A stretch of DNA of 7,693 bases from an uncultured Olegusella sp. (GTDB taxonomy: Bacteria; Actinomycetota; Coriobacteriia; Coriobacteriales; Atopobiaceae). The stretch is taken from contig NZ_CAMXYY010000070.1 of the NCBI RefSeq assembly GCF_947253395.1, positions 1-7,693 on the forward strand. The letters run 5' to 3'. Positions 1 to 5,256 of this stretch are shown one piece after another. The notes below the pieces were generated by a model that was not told the DNA's origin, made no database searches, and was given only the letters and a program-made list of their open reading frames with translations. Position 1 is the stretch's first letter, and each line of letters starts with the position of its first letter. A program made the translations under genes and the position numbers.

Positions 1-1
1 G

Positions 2-277
2 CAATTTCTGCGCATCAAAAGATCTTGCAGAACACTTTCTCAAACGCAAAGAGCACTTCTTTTGAAGCTCCTCAATGAAGGACCCACAATTGCTGGCAAC
101 GAATATGATGTAGACTTGCTTTGTAAAGCTGGTCTCCTCATCGCCAGCGATGTGCCAAATCTTTTTGGAACGGCAGCAATGATTAGTCCTGACGCCATTG
201 ACATTCTGCAACGCCATCGCACAGACTGGATTGGTAAGATGTCCGAAGAGGAAATCGCCGCGATACTCAAAAACTGA
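2..277 (+). CDS. C-terminal part of an unidentified protein (possibly SieB-like)
   Basis: The frame is open from base 2 and ends with TGA at 275-277, so the gene begins left of the window and 91 codons are visible. Internal TTG or ATG codons exist but have no convincing ribosome binding site, so the true start is probably outside. The visible part is soluble, with no membrane segment. It reads like a small wing or helix domain: a helix around LSQTQRALLLKLLNEG, a short strand-like stretch with DLLCKAGLLIAS, then SPDAIDILQRH and an acidic tail (MSEEEIAAILKN). The spacing of a helical 'L..Q..ll..l' block, 'D..L...Gll' and 'ls..A...l' reminds me of the cytoplasmic tail of superinfection exclusion B (SieB) family proteins, which would have membrane helices upstream. 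That is a weak recollection, not a motif match. The gene converges on the leftward small membrane protein gene with an 11-nt gap. Confidence 0.6.
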   Translation, partial: QFLRIKRSCRTLSQTQRALLLKLLNEGPTIAGNEYDVDLLCKAGLLIASDVPNLFGTAAMISPDAIDILQRHRTDWIGKMSEEEIAAILKN

Positions 278-288
278 CTTTTCCATCT

Positions 289-507
289 CTACCCCATCGC
301 CTTCTCGAGAACGACAACACGCGCCAAGACCAGCCCCAGCACCATTCCAAACAGAACTGAAAGCGCCCAGATGCCCTCATCAAACCCTGCAAAGGTGCCT
401 GTAAAAACACATATAACGAGCAGCAATGCAAGCAGAACAAATAGGAAAGAAATGCCTCTTGCCACAGATGAGATGTCAGATGCCGCCTTTTCCATTTTTG
501 GTGCCAT
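289..507 (-). CDS. small two-helix membrane protein
   Basis: The product is 72 residues. A short, basic N-terminus (MAPKMEKAASDISSVARG) is followed by two hydrophobic helices at about residues 19-40 (FLFVLLALLLVICVF) and 46-66 (ALSVLFGMVLGLVLARVVV), joined by a short loop containing FDEG. This suggests a hairpin in the cytoplasmic membrane. The start is supported by AAAGGAA (514-520 on the reverse strand) placed 6 nt before the ATG; a second Met at residue 5 is less well placed. It lies 38 nt downstream of the cro-like gene in the same direction, so the two are probably co-transcribed and under the same repressor. No catalytic motif is visible and the family is not recognised. A role at the membrane such as superinfection exclusion or a holin-like activity is possible from context only. 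Confidence 0.7.
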   Translation of the reverse strand: MAPKMEKAASDISSVARGISFLFVLLALLLVICVFTGTFAGFDEGIWALSVLFGMVLGLVLARVVVLEKAMG

Positions 508-545
508 AGTTAGTTCCTTTCTATATATGTGAAGTTAAACGCACA

Positions 546-767
546 TTAAAAGGTAAAAAAATAATCAACCCATTCCTTAAAAATGCGTTTTCCATCAGAG
601 TTAAATTCTTTACTCAGCGCCCGCATCTCTTCAAATGAGAAAAGCTCAGGTTTATCTTCCCTCTGTTTATATGTTGGGTAGCTCATTTTAAGCGCTTTAC
701 GAGCATCTTCTATTGTAAGTCCGCTTGCAAGTCTTGCTTTTGCAAGCTGCGAAAGTGATTCTACCAT
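546..767 (-). CDS. Cro-like helix-turn-helix regulator
   Basis: This is a 73-residue protein made almost entirely of one Cro/XRE-type DNA-binding fold. Residues 8-28 (LAKARLASGLTIEDARKALKM) give helices 1 and 2, and YPTYKQRED (30-38) fits the recognition helix of phage Cro/CI proteins. The tail FNSDGKRIFKEWVDYFF resembles the usual '.i..ddlf' ending. A GTG at 782 would add five residues, but AAGGGAGG (772-779) lies inside that extension, so I place the start at the second of two adjacent ATGs (767), 4 nt after this SD; the ATG at 770 would be too close. The gene is divergent from the CI-like repressor with operator-like repeats between them, so it probably acts as the opposing switch protein. 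The DNA-binding assignment comes from fold pattern, not a database hit. Confidence 0.75.
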   Translation of the reverse strand: MVESLSQLAKARLASGLTIEDARKALKMSYPTYKQREDKPELFSFEEMRALSKEFNSDGKRIFKEWVDYFFTF

Positions 768-771
768 CATG

Positions 772-779
772 CCTCCCTT
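772..779 (-). promoter_or_regulatory. Shine-Dalgarno that fixes the cro-like start
   Basis: AAGGGAGG on the reverse strand lies 4 nt before the ATG at 767 and only 1 nt before the ATG at 770. It falls inside the longer frame that begins with GTG at 782, which argues against that longer start. Confidence 0.6.
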
Positions 780-793
780 CACTTCTCGATGTA

Positions 794-822
794 ATGTTAA
801 ACAACACTTTACGCAAAGTCTA
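794..822 (-). promoter_or_regulatory. candidate promoter for the cro-like operon
   Basis: Read on the reverse strand, TAGACT (817-822) and TAACAT (794-799) are separated by 17 nt; each matches the sigma-70 consensus at 4 of 6 positions. Predicted transcription would begin near 787, upstream of the ribosome binding site at 772-779. The -35 box sits 4 bp from the first operator-like site (827-839), where a bound repressor could block polymerase. A 5-bp inverted repeat ACTTTacgcAAAGT (806-819) lies in the spacer. The match is moderate, so this is a prediction only. Confidence 0.35.
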
Positions 823-837
823 GCATGAATTTAAAAT
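808..837 (+). promoter_or_regulatory. candidate promoter for the CI-like repressor
   Basis: TTTACG (808-813) and TAAAAT (832-837) are 18 nt apart, and the -10 box matches TATAAT at 5 of 6 positions. It overlaps the first operator-like site, so the repressor could control its own gene. A second -10-like TAAAAT lies at 873-878 inside the third site, but starting there would leave almost no leader before GAGGTG (883-888). Which one is used cannot be decided from sequence. Confidence 0.3.
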
Positions 838-886
838 TCTATTAGTGAATTTAAAAAAACTGTTGTGTATTTTAAAATCTATGAGG
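827..886. promoter_or_regulatory. three-site operator array of the genetic switch
   Basis: Three related 13-bp AT-rich sites begin exactly 20 bp apart. They are GAATTTAAAATTC (827-839), GAATTTAAAAAAA (847-859) and GTATTTTAAAATC (867-879). The first is a perfect inverted repeat with 6-bp arms around one base; the third contains the palindrome ATTTTAAAAT. The 7-bp spacers are also partly alike (TATTAGT, CTGTTGT, TATGAGG). A 20-bp period puts the sites on nearly the same face of the helix, as expected for cooperative binding. The position between divergent cro-like and CI-like genes makes them the likely operators of both promoters, comparable in layout to lambda OR1-OR3. Binding itself is inferred. 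Confidence 0.65.
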
Positions 887-894
887 TGTACTAA

Positions 895-1584
895 ATGAGT
901 GTCATCGGAAACAACATCAAAGCATTGCGCACACTCAAAGGAAGTGGGCGAGAAATCACACAACAAGAAATAGCTGATATTGCAGGAGTGACGCGCGAAA
1001 CAGTTAATAAGTGGGAATCAGGAGCAATAGGTAATATTCGTGACAGTAACATCCAGAGGTTGAGAGACTATTTCAATCTCACAATTGATGACTTGCGTTC
1101 AGAAAGTGCAGGGCTTGCCGCACAACTAACGGACAGCGCCCCTGTTCTCCCCCACGGCGCGCTCACTCCTGTAGCATCACCACCCGCTTACGCTCCTCTA
1201 TTAGGCAGAGTCCACGCTGGAGACGCGCAGGAGCCCGATGTGCTGGATGATGAGATCCCCTTGCCAGCTAATGTGCTAGCTGGCCATCCGCACGCCTATT
1301 TTTTGCAAGTCGAAGGTCAATGCATGAGTAGGGTTTACCCAGAAGGCTGCTTTATTTTGATTGACCCTGATAAACCCCCAACAAACGGATCAATCGCGGT
1401 CGTCAGCATTGATGGCGCTGATTACGTAATGCGACGGCTTTACCGCGGCGCGTCTACCTTGGTGCTCTCCCCAGATTCGTGGGATGACGGTTTTGAGGAC
1501 ATCGTTTTGCGTGACATCGATGAGCATAGCGTTGAGTTTCACGGCACGGTCGTGTGGTTCCAAGCAAGCAGGGAGATGGAGTAG
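895..1584 (+). CDS. CI/LexA-like repressor, HTH plus S24 domain
   Basis: The product is 229 residues. Residues 1-70 form an XRE helix-turn-helix (QQEIADIAGVTRETVNKWES as helices 2-3). A proline/alanine-rich linker (about 71-103) follows, then an S24 LexA/CI-type domain (about 101-225). The candidate self-cleavage site is Ala108-Gly109 in LLGRVHAGD. The segment VEGQCMSRVYPEG aligns with the usual 'v.GdSM....GD', which puts Cys143 where the nucleophilic Ser is expected. YVMRRLYR aligns with 'atvKRlyr', which puts Arg180 where the general-base Lys is expected. Self-cleavage may therefore be altered or lost, or this may be the norm of its subfamily. The ATG is preceded by GAGGTG (883-888) with 6-nt spacing. 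It probably binds the 827-886 sites, keeping the leftward genes off and tuning its own level. Local GC is high (36 of 60 at 1441-1500). Confidence 0.85.
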   Translation: MSVIGNNIKALRTLKGSGREITQQEIADIAGVTRETVNKWESGAIGNIRDSNIQRLRDYFNLTIDDLRSESAGLAAQLTDSAPVLPHGALTPVASPPAYAPLLGRVHAGDAQEPDVLDDEIPLPANVLAGHPHAYFLQVEGQCMSRVYPEGCFILIDPDKPPTNGSIAVVSIDGADYVMRRLYRGASTLVLSPDSWDDGFEDIVLRDIDEHSVEFHGTVVWFQASREME

Positions 1585-1607
1585 AAAGGTAATGGGTAAG
1601 CCAAAAC

Positions 1608-1650
1608 GGTACAAGCTGGCACAATCTGTACCAAAGTGTCCCAAAGTGTG
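1608..1650. repeat. inverted and tandem repeats upstream of the ncRNA promoter
   Basis: GGTACA (1608-1613) and TGTACC (1627-1632) form an inverted repeat with a 13-nt gap. Overlapping it is a 10-bp tandem repeat, CCAAAGTGTC then CCAAAGTGTG (1631-1640, 1641-1650). Six T residues follow at 1652-1657. The block ends 9 bp before the -35 box of the next promoter, so it may be a binding site for a regulator. No clear intrinsic terminator for the repressor gene can be drawn here. Confidence 0.4.
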
Positions 1651-1658
1651 ATTTTTTG

Positions 1659-1686
1659 TTGACTCGCCGCTATGTTTGGGTATAGT
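1659..1686 (+). promoter_or_regulatory. strong sigma-70-type promoter before the Abi locus
   Basis: TTGACT (1659-1664) and TATAGT (1681-1686) are separated by 16 nt; both boxes match consensus at 5 of 6 positions. Transcription is predicted to begin at about 1693. It is the best promoter in the window and would drive the structured RNA at 1693-1778 and, by read-through, the abi gene and possibly the genes after it. Confidence 0.65.
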
Positions 1687-1692
1687 AGCTGC

Positions 1693-1778
1693 AAGCGGTA
1701 CTGACGTGATGACTTTACGGAGCTCGCGTCCAAGACAAAGGCAGCTACCCAATTTGGGCAAGCTGCCTTTGTTGATTT
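1693..1778 (+). ncRNA. putative structured RNA upstream of the AbiF-like gene
   Basis: From the predicted start near 1693 the RNA forms two stem-loops. Stem-loop 1 pairs 1703-1709 (GACGUGA) with 1724-1730 (UCGCGUC): 7 bp with one G-U, closing a 14-nt loop (UGACUUUACGGAGC). Stem-loop 2 pairs 1736-1746 with 1761-1771, a perfect 11 bp extendable by one or two pairs. It is topped by a second 4-bp helix, CCCA/UGGG (1748-1751 with 1755-1758). Only a weak U-rich tail follows (UUGAUUU), so stem-loop 2 may terminate only partly. The 5' leader is far more structured than translation needs, and it sits directly before an Abi_2-family HEPN ribonuclease. AbiF-type proteins have been reported to pair with upstream non-coding RNAs acting as RNA antitoxins, and that is the likeliest role. 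An attenuator controlling abi expression is the main alternative. Confidence 0.6.
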
Positions 1779-1792
1779 AATAGGAGCCGCTT

Positions 1793-2752
1793 ATGTCAAA
1801 GCCTTTTCTCACAATTGAAGAGCAGATCGACCTATTGAATAGTCGTGGTATGAACACTGATGCCGACACTGCGCGTATTTTGCTTAGAGAGGGGTATTAC
1901 TCCATCGTAAACGGTTATAAGGAACCGTTTTTAGATACAAAAGCCACCATTGCCAACAAGGATGATAGGTACCGTGAAAGTGCCCGTTTTTCTGATATGT
2001 ACACAATCTTTTCTTTTGACCGTGAGCTAAGAGAAACAACCTTTTATTACTTGATCATGGCTGAGGCCACTATCAAAACCGCTGTCGCCTATGTGTTCTC
2101 TGAAGCTCATAGGGAGCCAAACGCTTATCTTTTGCAGGAAAATTTTTGTTCGCGAGATGAGTTCTGTATAAAGAAAAGCTTTGAGCGAGAGATAAGTGGG
2201 CTAAACACAGCTTTGAATAGACGCTTAGAAAAAAGCAGAACTGAGTTTGTTACTCATTACAAAAACACTTACGGAGACGTCCCGCTCTGGGTTTTAGTAA
2301 ATGATCTTACGTTTGGGAATGTAGAGCATTTTTTTAATCTCATGAAGCCAGAAGAACAAGACAGGGTTTGTAGGGCAATTACAGAATCAACCGCTAGAAA
2401 GGGCGACGGAGAATCAAAATATCTGAGCAGGAAGCGGGCTAGAGTTAGCCTTGAAGCTCTCGTTGACTTTAGGAATATATGTGCCCATGATGAGCGCCTT
2501 TATTGCACTACTGTTGGCGGTAGAAAGAATATCAACTACATCAAGATGATATTTAGACTTGAACAATTCATTACAAAAGGTGAGTTCATAGAGCTAATCG
2601 GAAAGCTTCTTGACCTCGTGAAGAAATACTCTGAGCAAAGCAAAGTAGTTTATGACCTGCTAAAGCCGCTTGGTTTCGATGAGCTATCTGCAGAATTAGC
2701 GAAGCGAAACAAAATCCGCGAAGAAAGAAGAAGGCAAAACGGGCAACGCTAG
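1793..2752 (+). CDS. Abi_2 (AbiD/AbiF-type) HEPN ribonuclease, abortive infection
   Basis: The 319-residue protein has the hallmarks of the Abi_2 family. Near the N-terminus is an LLREGYYSIVNGYKEPF block (about 30-46), then FSFDRELRETTFYYLIMAEATIKTAVAY (73-100) and PLWVLVNDLTFGNVEHFFNLM (164-184). The HEPN active-site motif follows: R227-N228-I-C-A-H232 (RNICAHDERLY), matching Rx4-6H. Residues 300-319 form a very basic tail. The family includes abortive-infection proteins thought to cut RNA when a phage infects; its members are cytoplasmic. The ATG is set by AGGAG (1782-1786) with 6-nt spacing. It lies 15-20 nt after the structured RNA at 1693-1778, a likely antitoxin or regulator, and 25 nt before the ParB-like gene. 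The motif and overall architecture are intact, so an active nuclease is expected. Family assignment is strong; the phage target is unknown. Confidence 0.88.
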   Translation: MSKPFLTIEEQIDLLNSRGMNTDADTARILLREGYYSIVNGYKEPFLDTKATIANKDDRYRESARFSDMYTIFSFDRELRETTFYYLIMAEATIKTAVAYVFSEAHREPNAYLLQENFCSRDEFCIKKSFEREISGLNTALNRRLEKSRTEFVTHYKNTYGDVPLWVLVNDLTFGNVEHFFNLMKPEEQDRVCRAITESTARKGDGESKYLSRKRARVSLEALVDFRNICAHDERLYCTTVGGRKNINYIKMIFRLEQFITKGEFIELIGKLLDLVKKYSEQSKVVYDLLKPLGFDELSAELAKRNKIREERRRQNGQR

Positions 2753-2777
2753 GGGAGAAATAAGGTGAGCTGAATTT

Positions 2778-4199
2778 ATGTATAAGCGTCAAGACATCTC
2801 CATTGATAAACTAATCATTAATGATCAAAACCCAAGAATCTTCCCAGTAATGGGGGAACAAGAAGCCATATATTCAATCCTGAGAGACCAAAGTCTTGCC
2901 TCTAGAGAAAATAAAATCATCACCCTTGCAAAAGACATCGCTCTCAATGGGTTACATGAAGAAGAGCCTTTCGTCGTATCGCCGCTTCCTGATGGAATGT
3001 ACTTGGTTCGAGAAGGAAATCGTCGTGCGACTGCTTTAAAGCTTGGGAATAATCCGGAGTTAGTACCCAGTGGTTTCGCAAATATCGTTAAAGCAATGAG
3101 CGACTTACAGGGTAAAATGCCTCAAATAATCCATGGAGCAATCATCACGGATAACGAGAGCGAGATTAACCGCATTATCTCTTCGAGACATAGTGGTCCT
3201 CAAGGGGGAATTGGGATTGAGTCATGGGACTCAGAACAAAAAGCAAGATTTCAACAACTCATCGAAAATAAGCCTGATGGAGTAATTGCATTCATTGACC
3301 AAATCAAAGACTTATTTTCTGACAATACCGAATTTATTAGGAATCTTTCGCAAGCAAAAAAGACGGGCATTGAGCGAATGCTGGGCACGCCGCAAGTTCG
3401 GACATTCTGTGGCATTGAGGGAAATAGATCAGACTATCAATACGATTGTAAACATGATAAAGAGCTATTTGCTCTAATCCAGTACCTCGCAAATCATAAG
3501 GTGGGAGATTATTATACCGCTGATAACCGTCGAGAAATCGTTAAACAGCTCTCAGAAGATCTTGGCATCGCCCCCCAAGATGAACAGCTTTCTATCCCAC
3601 TTGGACCCTTACAGCCAAGCGAATCACAACCAAATCAAGACATCGACCCCCAGGAATTACAACCTATCAGCAATCTTAGTGAATATCCCTCGTCAACTAA
3701 CGGAGTGCAACCATCAAATCCTAGACCCAAAGGCTACGCTTTCGAAAGACGCACTGTAATACCCTCTTCAGGCGCTCCTCTGCCTACTACAGATAATGCA
3801 AAAATAGCCGAGATATCCAACGAGCTAAAATCTATCAACGCTAAAGATAATCCCATTGCATGTGGTTTGCTACTTAGATCTTTAATTGAGTTAATAGCAG
3901 ATACTTTTCTCATCCATAAACTCGGAGATGAAGCGTGGAACAGCCTTCAGTCCCTTAGTGCACGTATTTCAAAATCTTGCGAGTTGCTTACTAGGGATAA
4001 AAGTTGTCATTTAGGACATAACGACGTGGACTACTTAAGGAAGATGGCAAAAAACAACGATGCAGAAGTGATAGTAACTATTACCTCATTAAACTCCTGT
4101 GCTCACGGTCAAGCAGGTTGGGTAGACGGAGGTGCCCTAATCGCCACTTGGGACAAAATATATCCCGTTTTGAGAGAAATGCTATCCAAAAGCCAGTAG
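2778..4199 (+). CDS. ParB-like domain protein with unknown C-terminal domain
   Basis: The product is 473 residues. The N-terminal third resembles the ParB/Srx nuclease-like fold: IDKLIINDQNPRI (9-21), an ALNGLHEEEPFVV segment (55-67) and the signature REGNRRATALKL (78-89). The stretch RHSGPQGGIGIESWDSEQKARF (137-158) is typical of ParB-like proteins outside plasmid partition. A Pro/Gln/Ser-rich linker spans about 275-335. The C-terminal domain (about 340-473) is helical: CGLLLRSLIELIADTF (362-377), then SLNSCAHGQ (437-445) with N439-x3-H443. This recalls HEPN-like domains, but the usual Arg before Asn is Leu here. The start lies 11 codon-free nt after AAGGTG (2762-2767). It sits 25 nt after abi and 53 nt before the adenine methylase. 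Chromosome partition is unlikely, as there is no ParA. A DNA-sensing or nuclease role paired with the methylase is an inference. Confidence 0.75.
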   Translation: MYKRQDISIDKLIINDQNPRIFPVMGEQEAIYSILRDQSLASRENKIITLAKDIALNGLHEEEPFVVSPLPDGMYLVREGNRRATALKLGNNPELVPSGFANIVKAMSDLQGKMPQIIHGAIITDNESEINRIISSRHSGPQGGIGIESWDSEQKARFQQLIENKPDGVIAFIDQIKDLFSDNTEFIRNLSQAKKTGIERMLGTPQVRTFCGIEGNRSDYQYDCKHDKELFALIQYLANHKVGDYYTADNRREIVKQLSEDLGIAPQDEQLSIPLGPLQPSESQPNQDIDPQELQPISNLSEYPSSTNGVQPSNPRPKGYAFERRTVIPSSGAPLPTTDNAKIAEISNELKSINAKDNPIACGLLLRSLIELIADTFLIHKLGDEAWNSLQSLSARISKSCELLTRDKSCHLGHNDVDYLRKMAKNNDAEVIVTITSLNSCAHGQAGWVDGGALIATWDKIYPVLREMLSKSQ

Positions 4200-4240
4200 C
4201 CCTATGGCCAAAACGAACTCGAATTTGTAAAGTATTAAGA

Positions 4241-4248
4241 AGGAGGTG
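4241..4248 (+). promoter_or_regulatory. Shine-Dalgarno that fixes the adenine methylase start
   Basis: AGGAGGTG, close to the full anti-SD complement, lies 4 nt before the ATG at 4253. The same frame is open back to 4118, but that extension overlaps the ParB-like gene and adds 45 Arg-rich residues that precede the conserved methylase N-terminus, so 4253 is the start. Confidence 0.75.
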
Positions 4249-4252
4249 CCAA

Positions 4253-5107
4253 ATGCCATTCACATATACGCCCATACGCTATCCAGGCGGTAAGTCAAAG
4301 ATCTACTCAACAATAGACGCGATTATTGAGGCTAACGATTTAATAGGTAGCTCATACGCGGAGGCATTCTGTGGTGGAGCAGGCCTTGCCATGCAGCTCC
4401 TTCTCAAGCAGCGTGTATCCAAGGTTTTCCTGAACGATATTGATCCAGCTGTTTATAGCATGTGGAAGATGATTGTTCATCATTCTGATGAGCTTTGCTC
4501 ATTTGTTGCGAACGTTGAACTTTCAATAGATGAGTGGCGCCAGCAAAAAGAAACACTTTCTTTATCTAAAGCCCCATCAATTAAGATGGGCAAAGCAGCC
4601 TTTTATCTCAATAGAACTAACCGTTCTGGAATTTTAGAAGCTGGCCCTATTGGTGGGCAAAAGCAAGACGGCAATTACAGTATTGGCGCTCGATTTAATC
4701 GCAAAAATCTTTGCAATAAGATCCAAGCCATAGCTGAGTATGCGGATAACATATCAATAGCCAATATGGATGCTGAGGACTTTATTGAGCAAGTACTCAA
4801 GCAGCAAGATTCTTCCCTATTTGCTAACTTTGATCCTCCTTATGTTGAAAAGGGTCCTGGACTGTACAAGAACTCATTTGACAATGAATGCCACGATTCT
4901 TTAGCAAAAAGAATTGCTTCTTGCGATTTTCCTTGGATTGTTACCTATGATGCGGTACCGCTCGTAGATAATGCCTACTCGGCATTTTCTCGATATGACC
5001 TTTCTGTGGGTTATAGCGCAGCAAGTACAAAAATTGGAAATGAAATACTTGTAGCGGGGCCCGGCGTCATCATTCCCGATGGCCTCCTTGAGAGAAGGGC
5101 TGCATAG
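4253..5107 (+). CDS. DNA adenine N6-methyltransferase, D12 (Dam-like) class
   Basis: The 284-residue protein carries the full alpha-class (D12) adenine methylase motif set. RYPGGKSK (9-16) and AEAFCGGAGLAM (36-47, FxGxG) bind S-adenosylmethionine. FLNDIDPAVYSMW (59-71) is the next conserved strand, and NFDPPY (192-197) is the catalytic DPPY motif. FYLNRTNRSGIL, GPIGG and RFNRKNL (about 117-153) are the family's DNA-contacting middle region. It transfers a methyl group to adenine N6 in DNA. The recognition sequence cannot be read from the protein; GATC is only one possibility. The gene follows the ParB-like gene by 53 nt in one probable operon, and no conventional restriction endonuclease lies beside it. 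It may protect self DNA from the ParB-like protein, or may be an orphan methylase. Nothing suggests truncation. Confidence 0.9.
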   Translation: MPFTYTPIRYPGGKSKIYSTIDAIIEANDLIGSSYAEAFCGGAGLAMQLLLKQRVSKVFLNDIDPAVYSMWKMIVHHSDELCSFVANVELSIDEWRQQKETLSLSKAPSIKMGKAAFYLNRTNRSGILEAGPIGGQKQDGNYSIGARFNRKNLCNKIQAIAEYADNISIANMDAEDFIEQVLKQQDSSLFANFDPPYVEKGPGLYKNSFDNECHDSLAKRIASCDFPWIVTYDAVPLVDNAYSAFSRYDLSVGYSAASTKIGNEILVAGPGVIIPDGLLERRAA

Positions 5108-5111
5108 GACT

Positions 5112-5141
5112 TACCAATTTCGTGATATTACGAAATTGGTA
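5112..5141. repeat. 12-bp perfect inverted repeat between methylase and fic
   Basis: TACCAATTTCGT (5112-5123) and ACGAAATTGGTA (5130-5141) pair perfectly around the 6-nt loop GATATT, starting 4 nt after the methylase stop codon. On the + strand the hairpin is followed by an A-rich stretch, not a T-run, so it is a poor intrinsic terminator for the methylase. It could still block exonucleases at the mRNA end, or be an operator for fic. Confidence 0.6.
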
Positions 5142-5160
5142 GATTAAATAAAAAATGCTC

Positions 5161-5227
5161 TTAGATGGAGTAGAAGCTTTCGTCTAAACATGGAGGAAAC
5201 TTAAAACCTAAAAGGTTATTTAGGTTT
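5161..5227 (+). promoter_or_regulatory. structured leader of fic, possible attenuator
   Basis: Two more hairpins lie in the fic leader. TTAGATG (5161-5167) pairs with CGTCTAA (5181-5187) with one G-U. AAACCTAAA (5204-5212) pairs with TTTAGGTTT (5219-5227), a perfect 9 bp with a 6-nt loop. The second has a rival: AACCT (5205-5209) with AGGTT (5213-5217). Between the hairpins is GGAGG (5192-5196), a good SD with no gene after it; ATG at 5190 opens only a four-codon frame (MEET). No convincing promoter was found for fic in this space. Confidence 0.35.
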
Positions 5228-5256
5228 ACCAACTAAAATATGGAAGTAGTACGTTT

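Noticed and set aside
768..782. GTG start adding five residues to the Cro-like protein
   Set aside because: The extension contains the SD AAGGGAGG itself, so it is leader sequence.
827..886. CRISPR-like or replication-iteron array
   Set aside because: There are only three short AT-rich units between divergent regulators, with no Cas or replication initiator gene; an operator array explains them better.
1390..1761. Reverse-strand open frame of 123 codons across the repressor end and ncRNA region
   Set aside because: It lies antisense to a well-supported gene, crosses the promoter and hairpins, has no SD and no recognisable motif.
2778..4199. Plasmid or chromosome partition protein ParB
   Set aside because: There is no ParA neighbour and no parS-like repeats were seen, and the C-terminal architecture differs from partition ParB proteins; only the N-terminal fold is shared.
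4118..4252. 45-codon upstream extension of the adenine methylase frame
   Set aside because: It overlaps the ParB-like gene, is Arg-rich and without conserved motifs, and a near-perfect SD (4241-4248) sits before the ATG at 4253 where the conserved N-terminus begins.
5112..5141. Intrinsic terminator for the methylase operon
   Set aside because: The stem is perfect but AT-rich, and it is followed by A-rich sequence with no T-run on the + strand.
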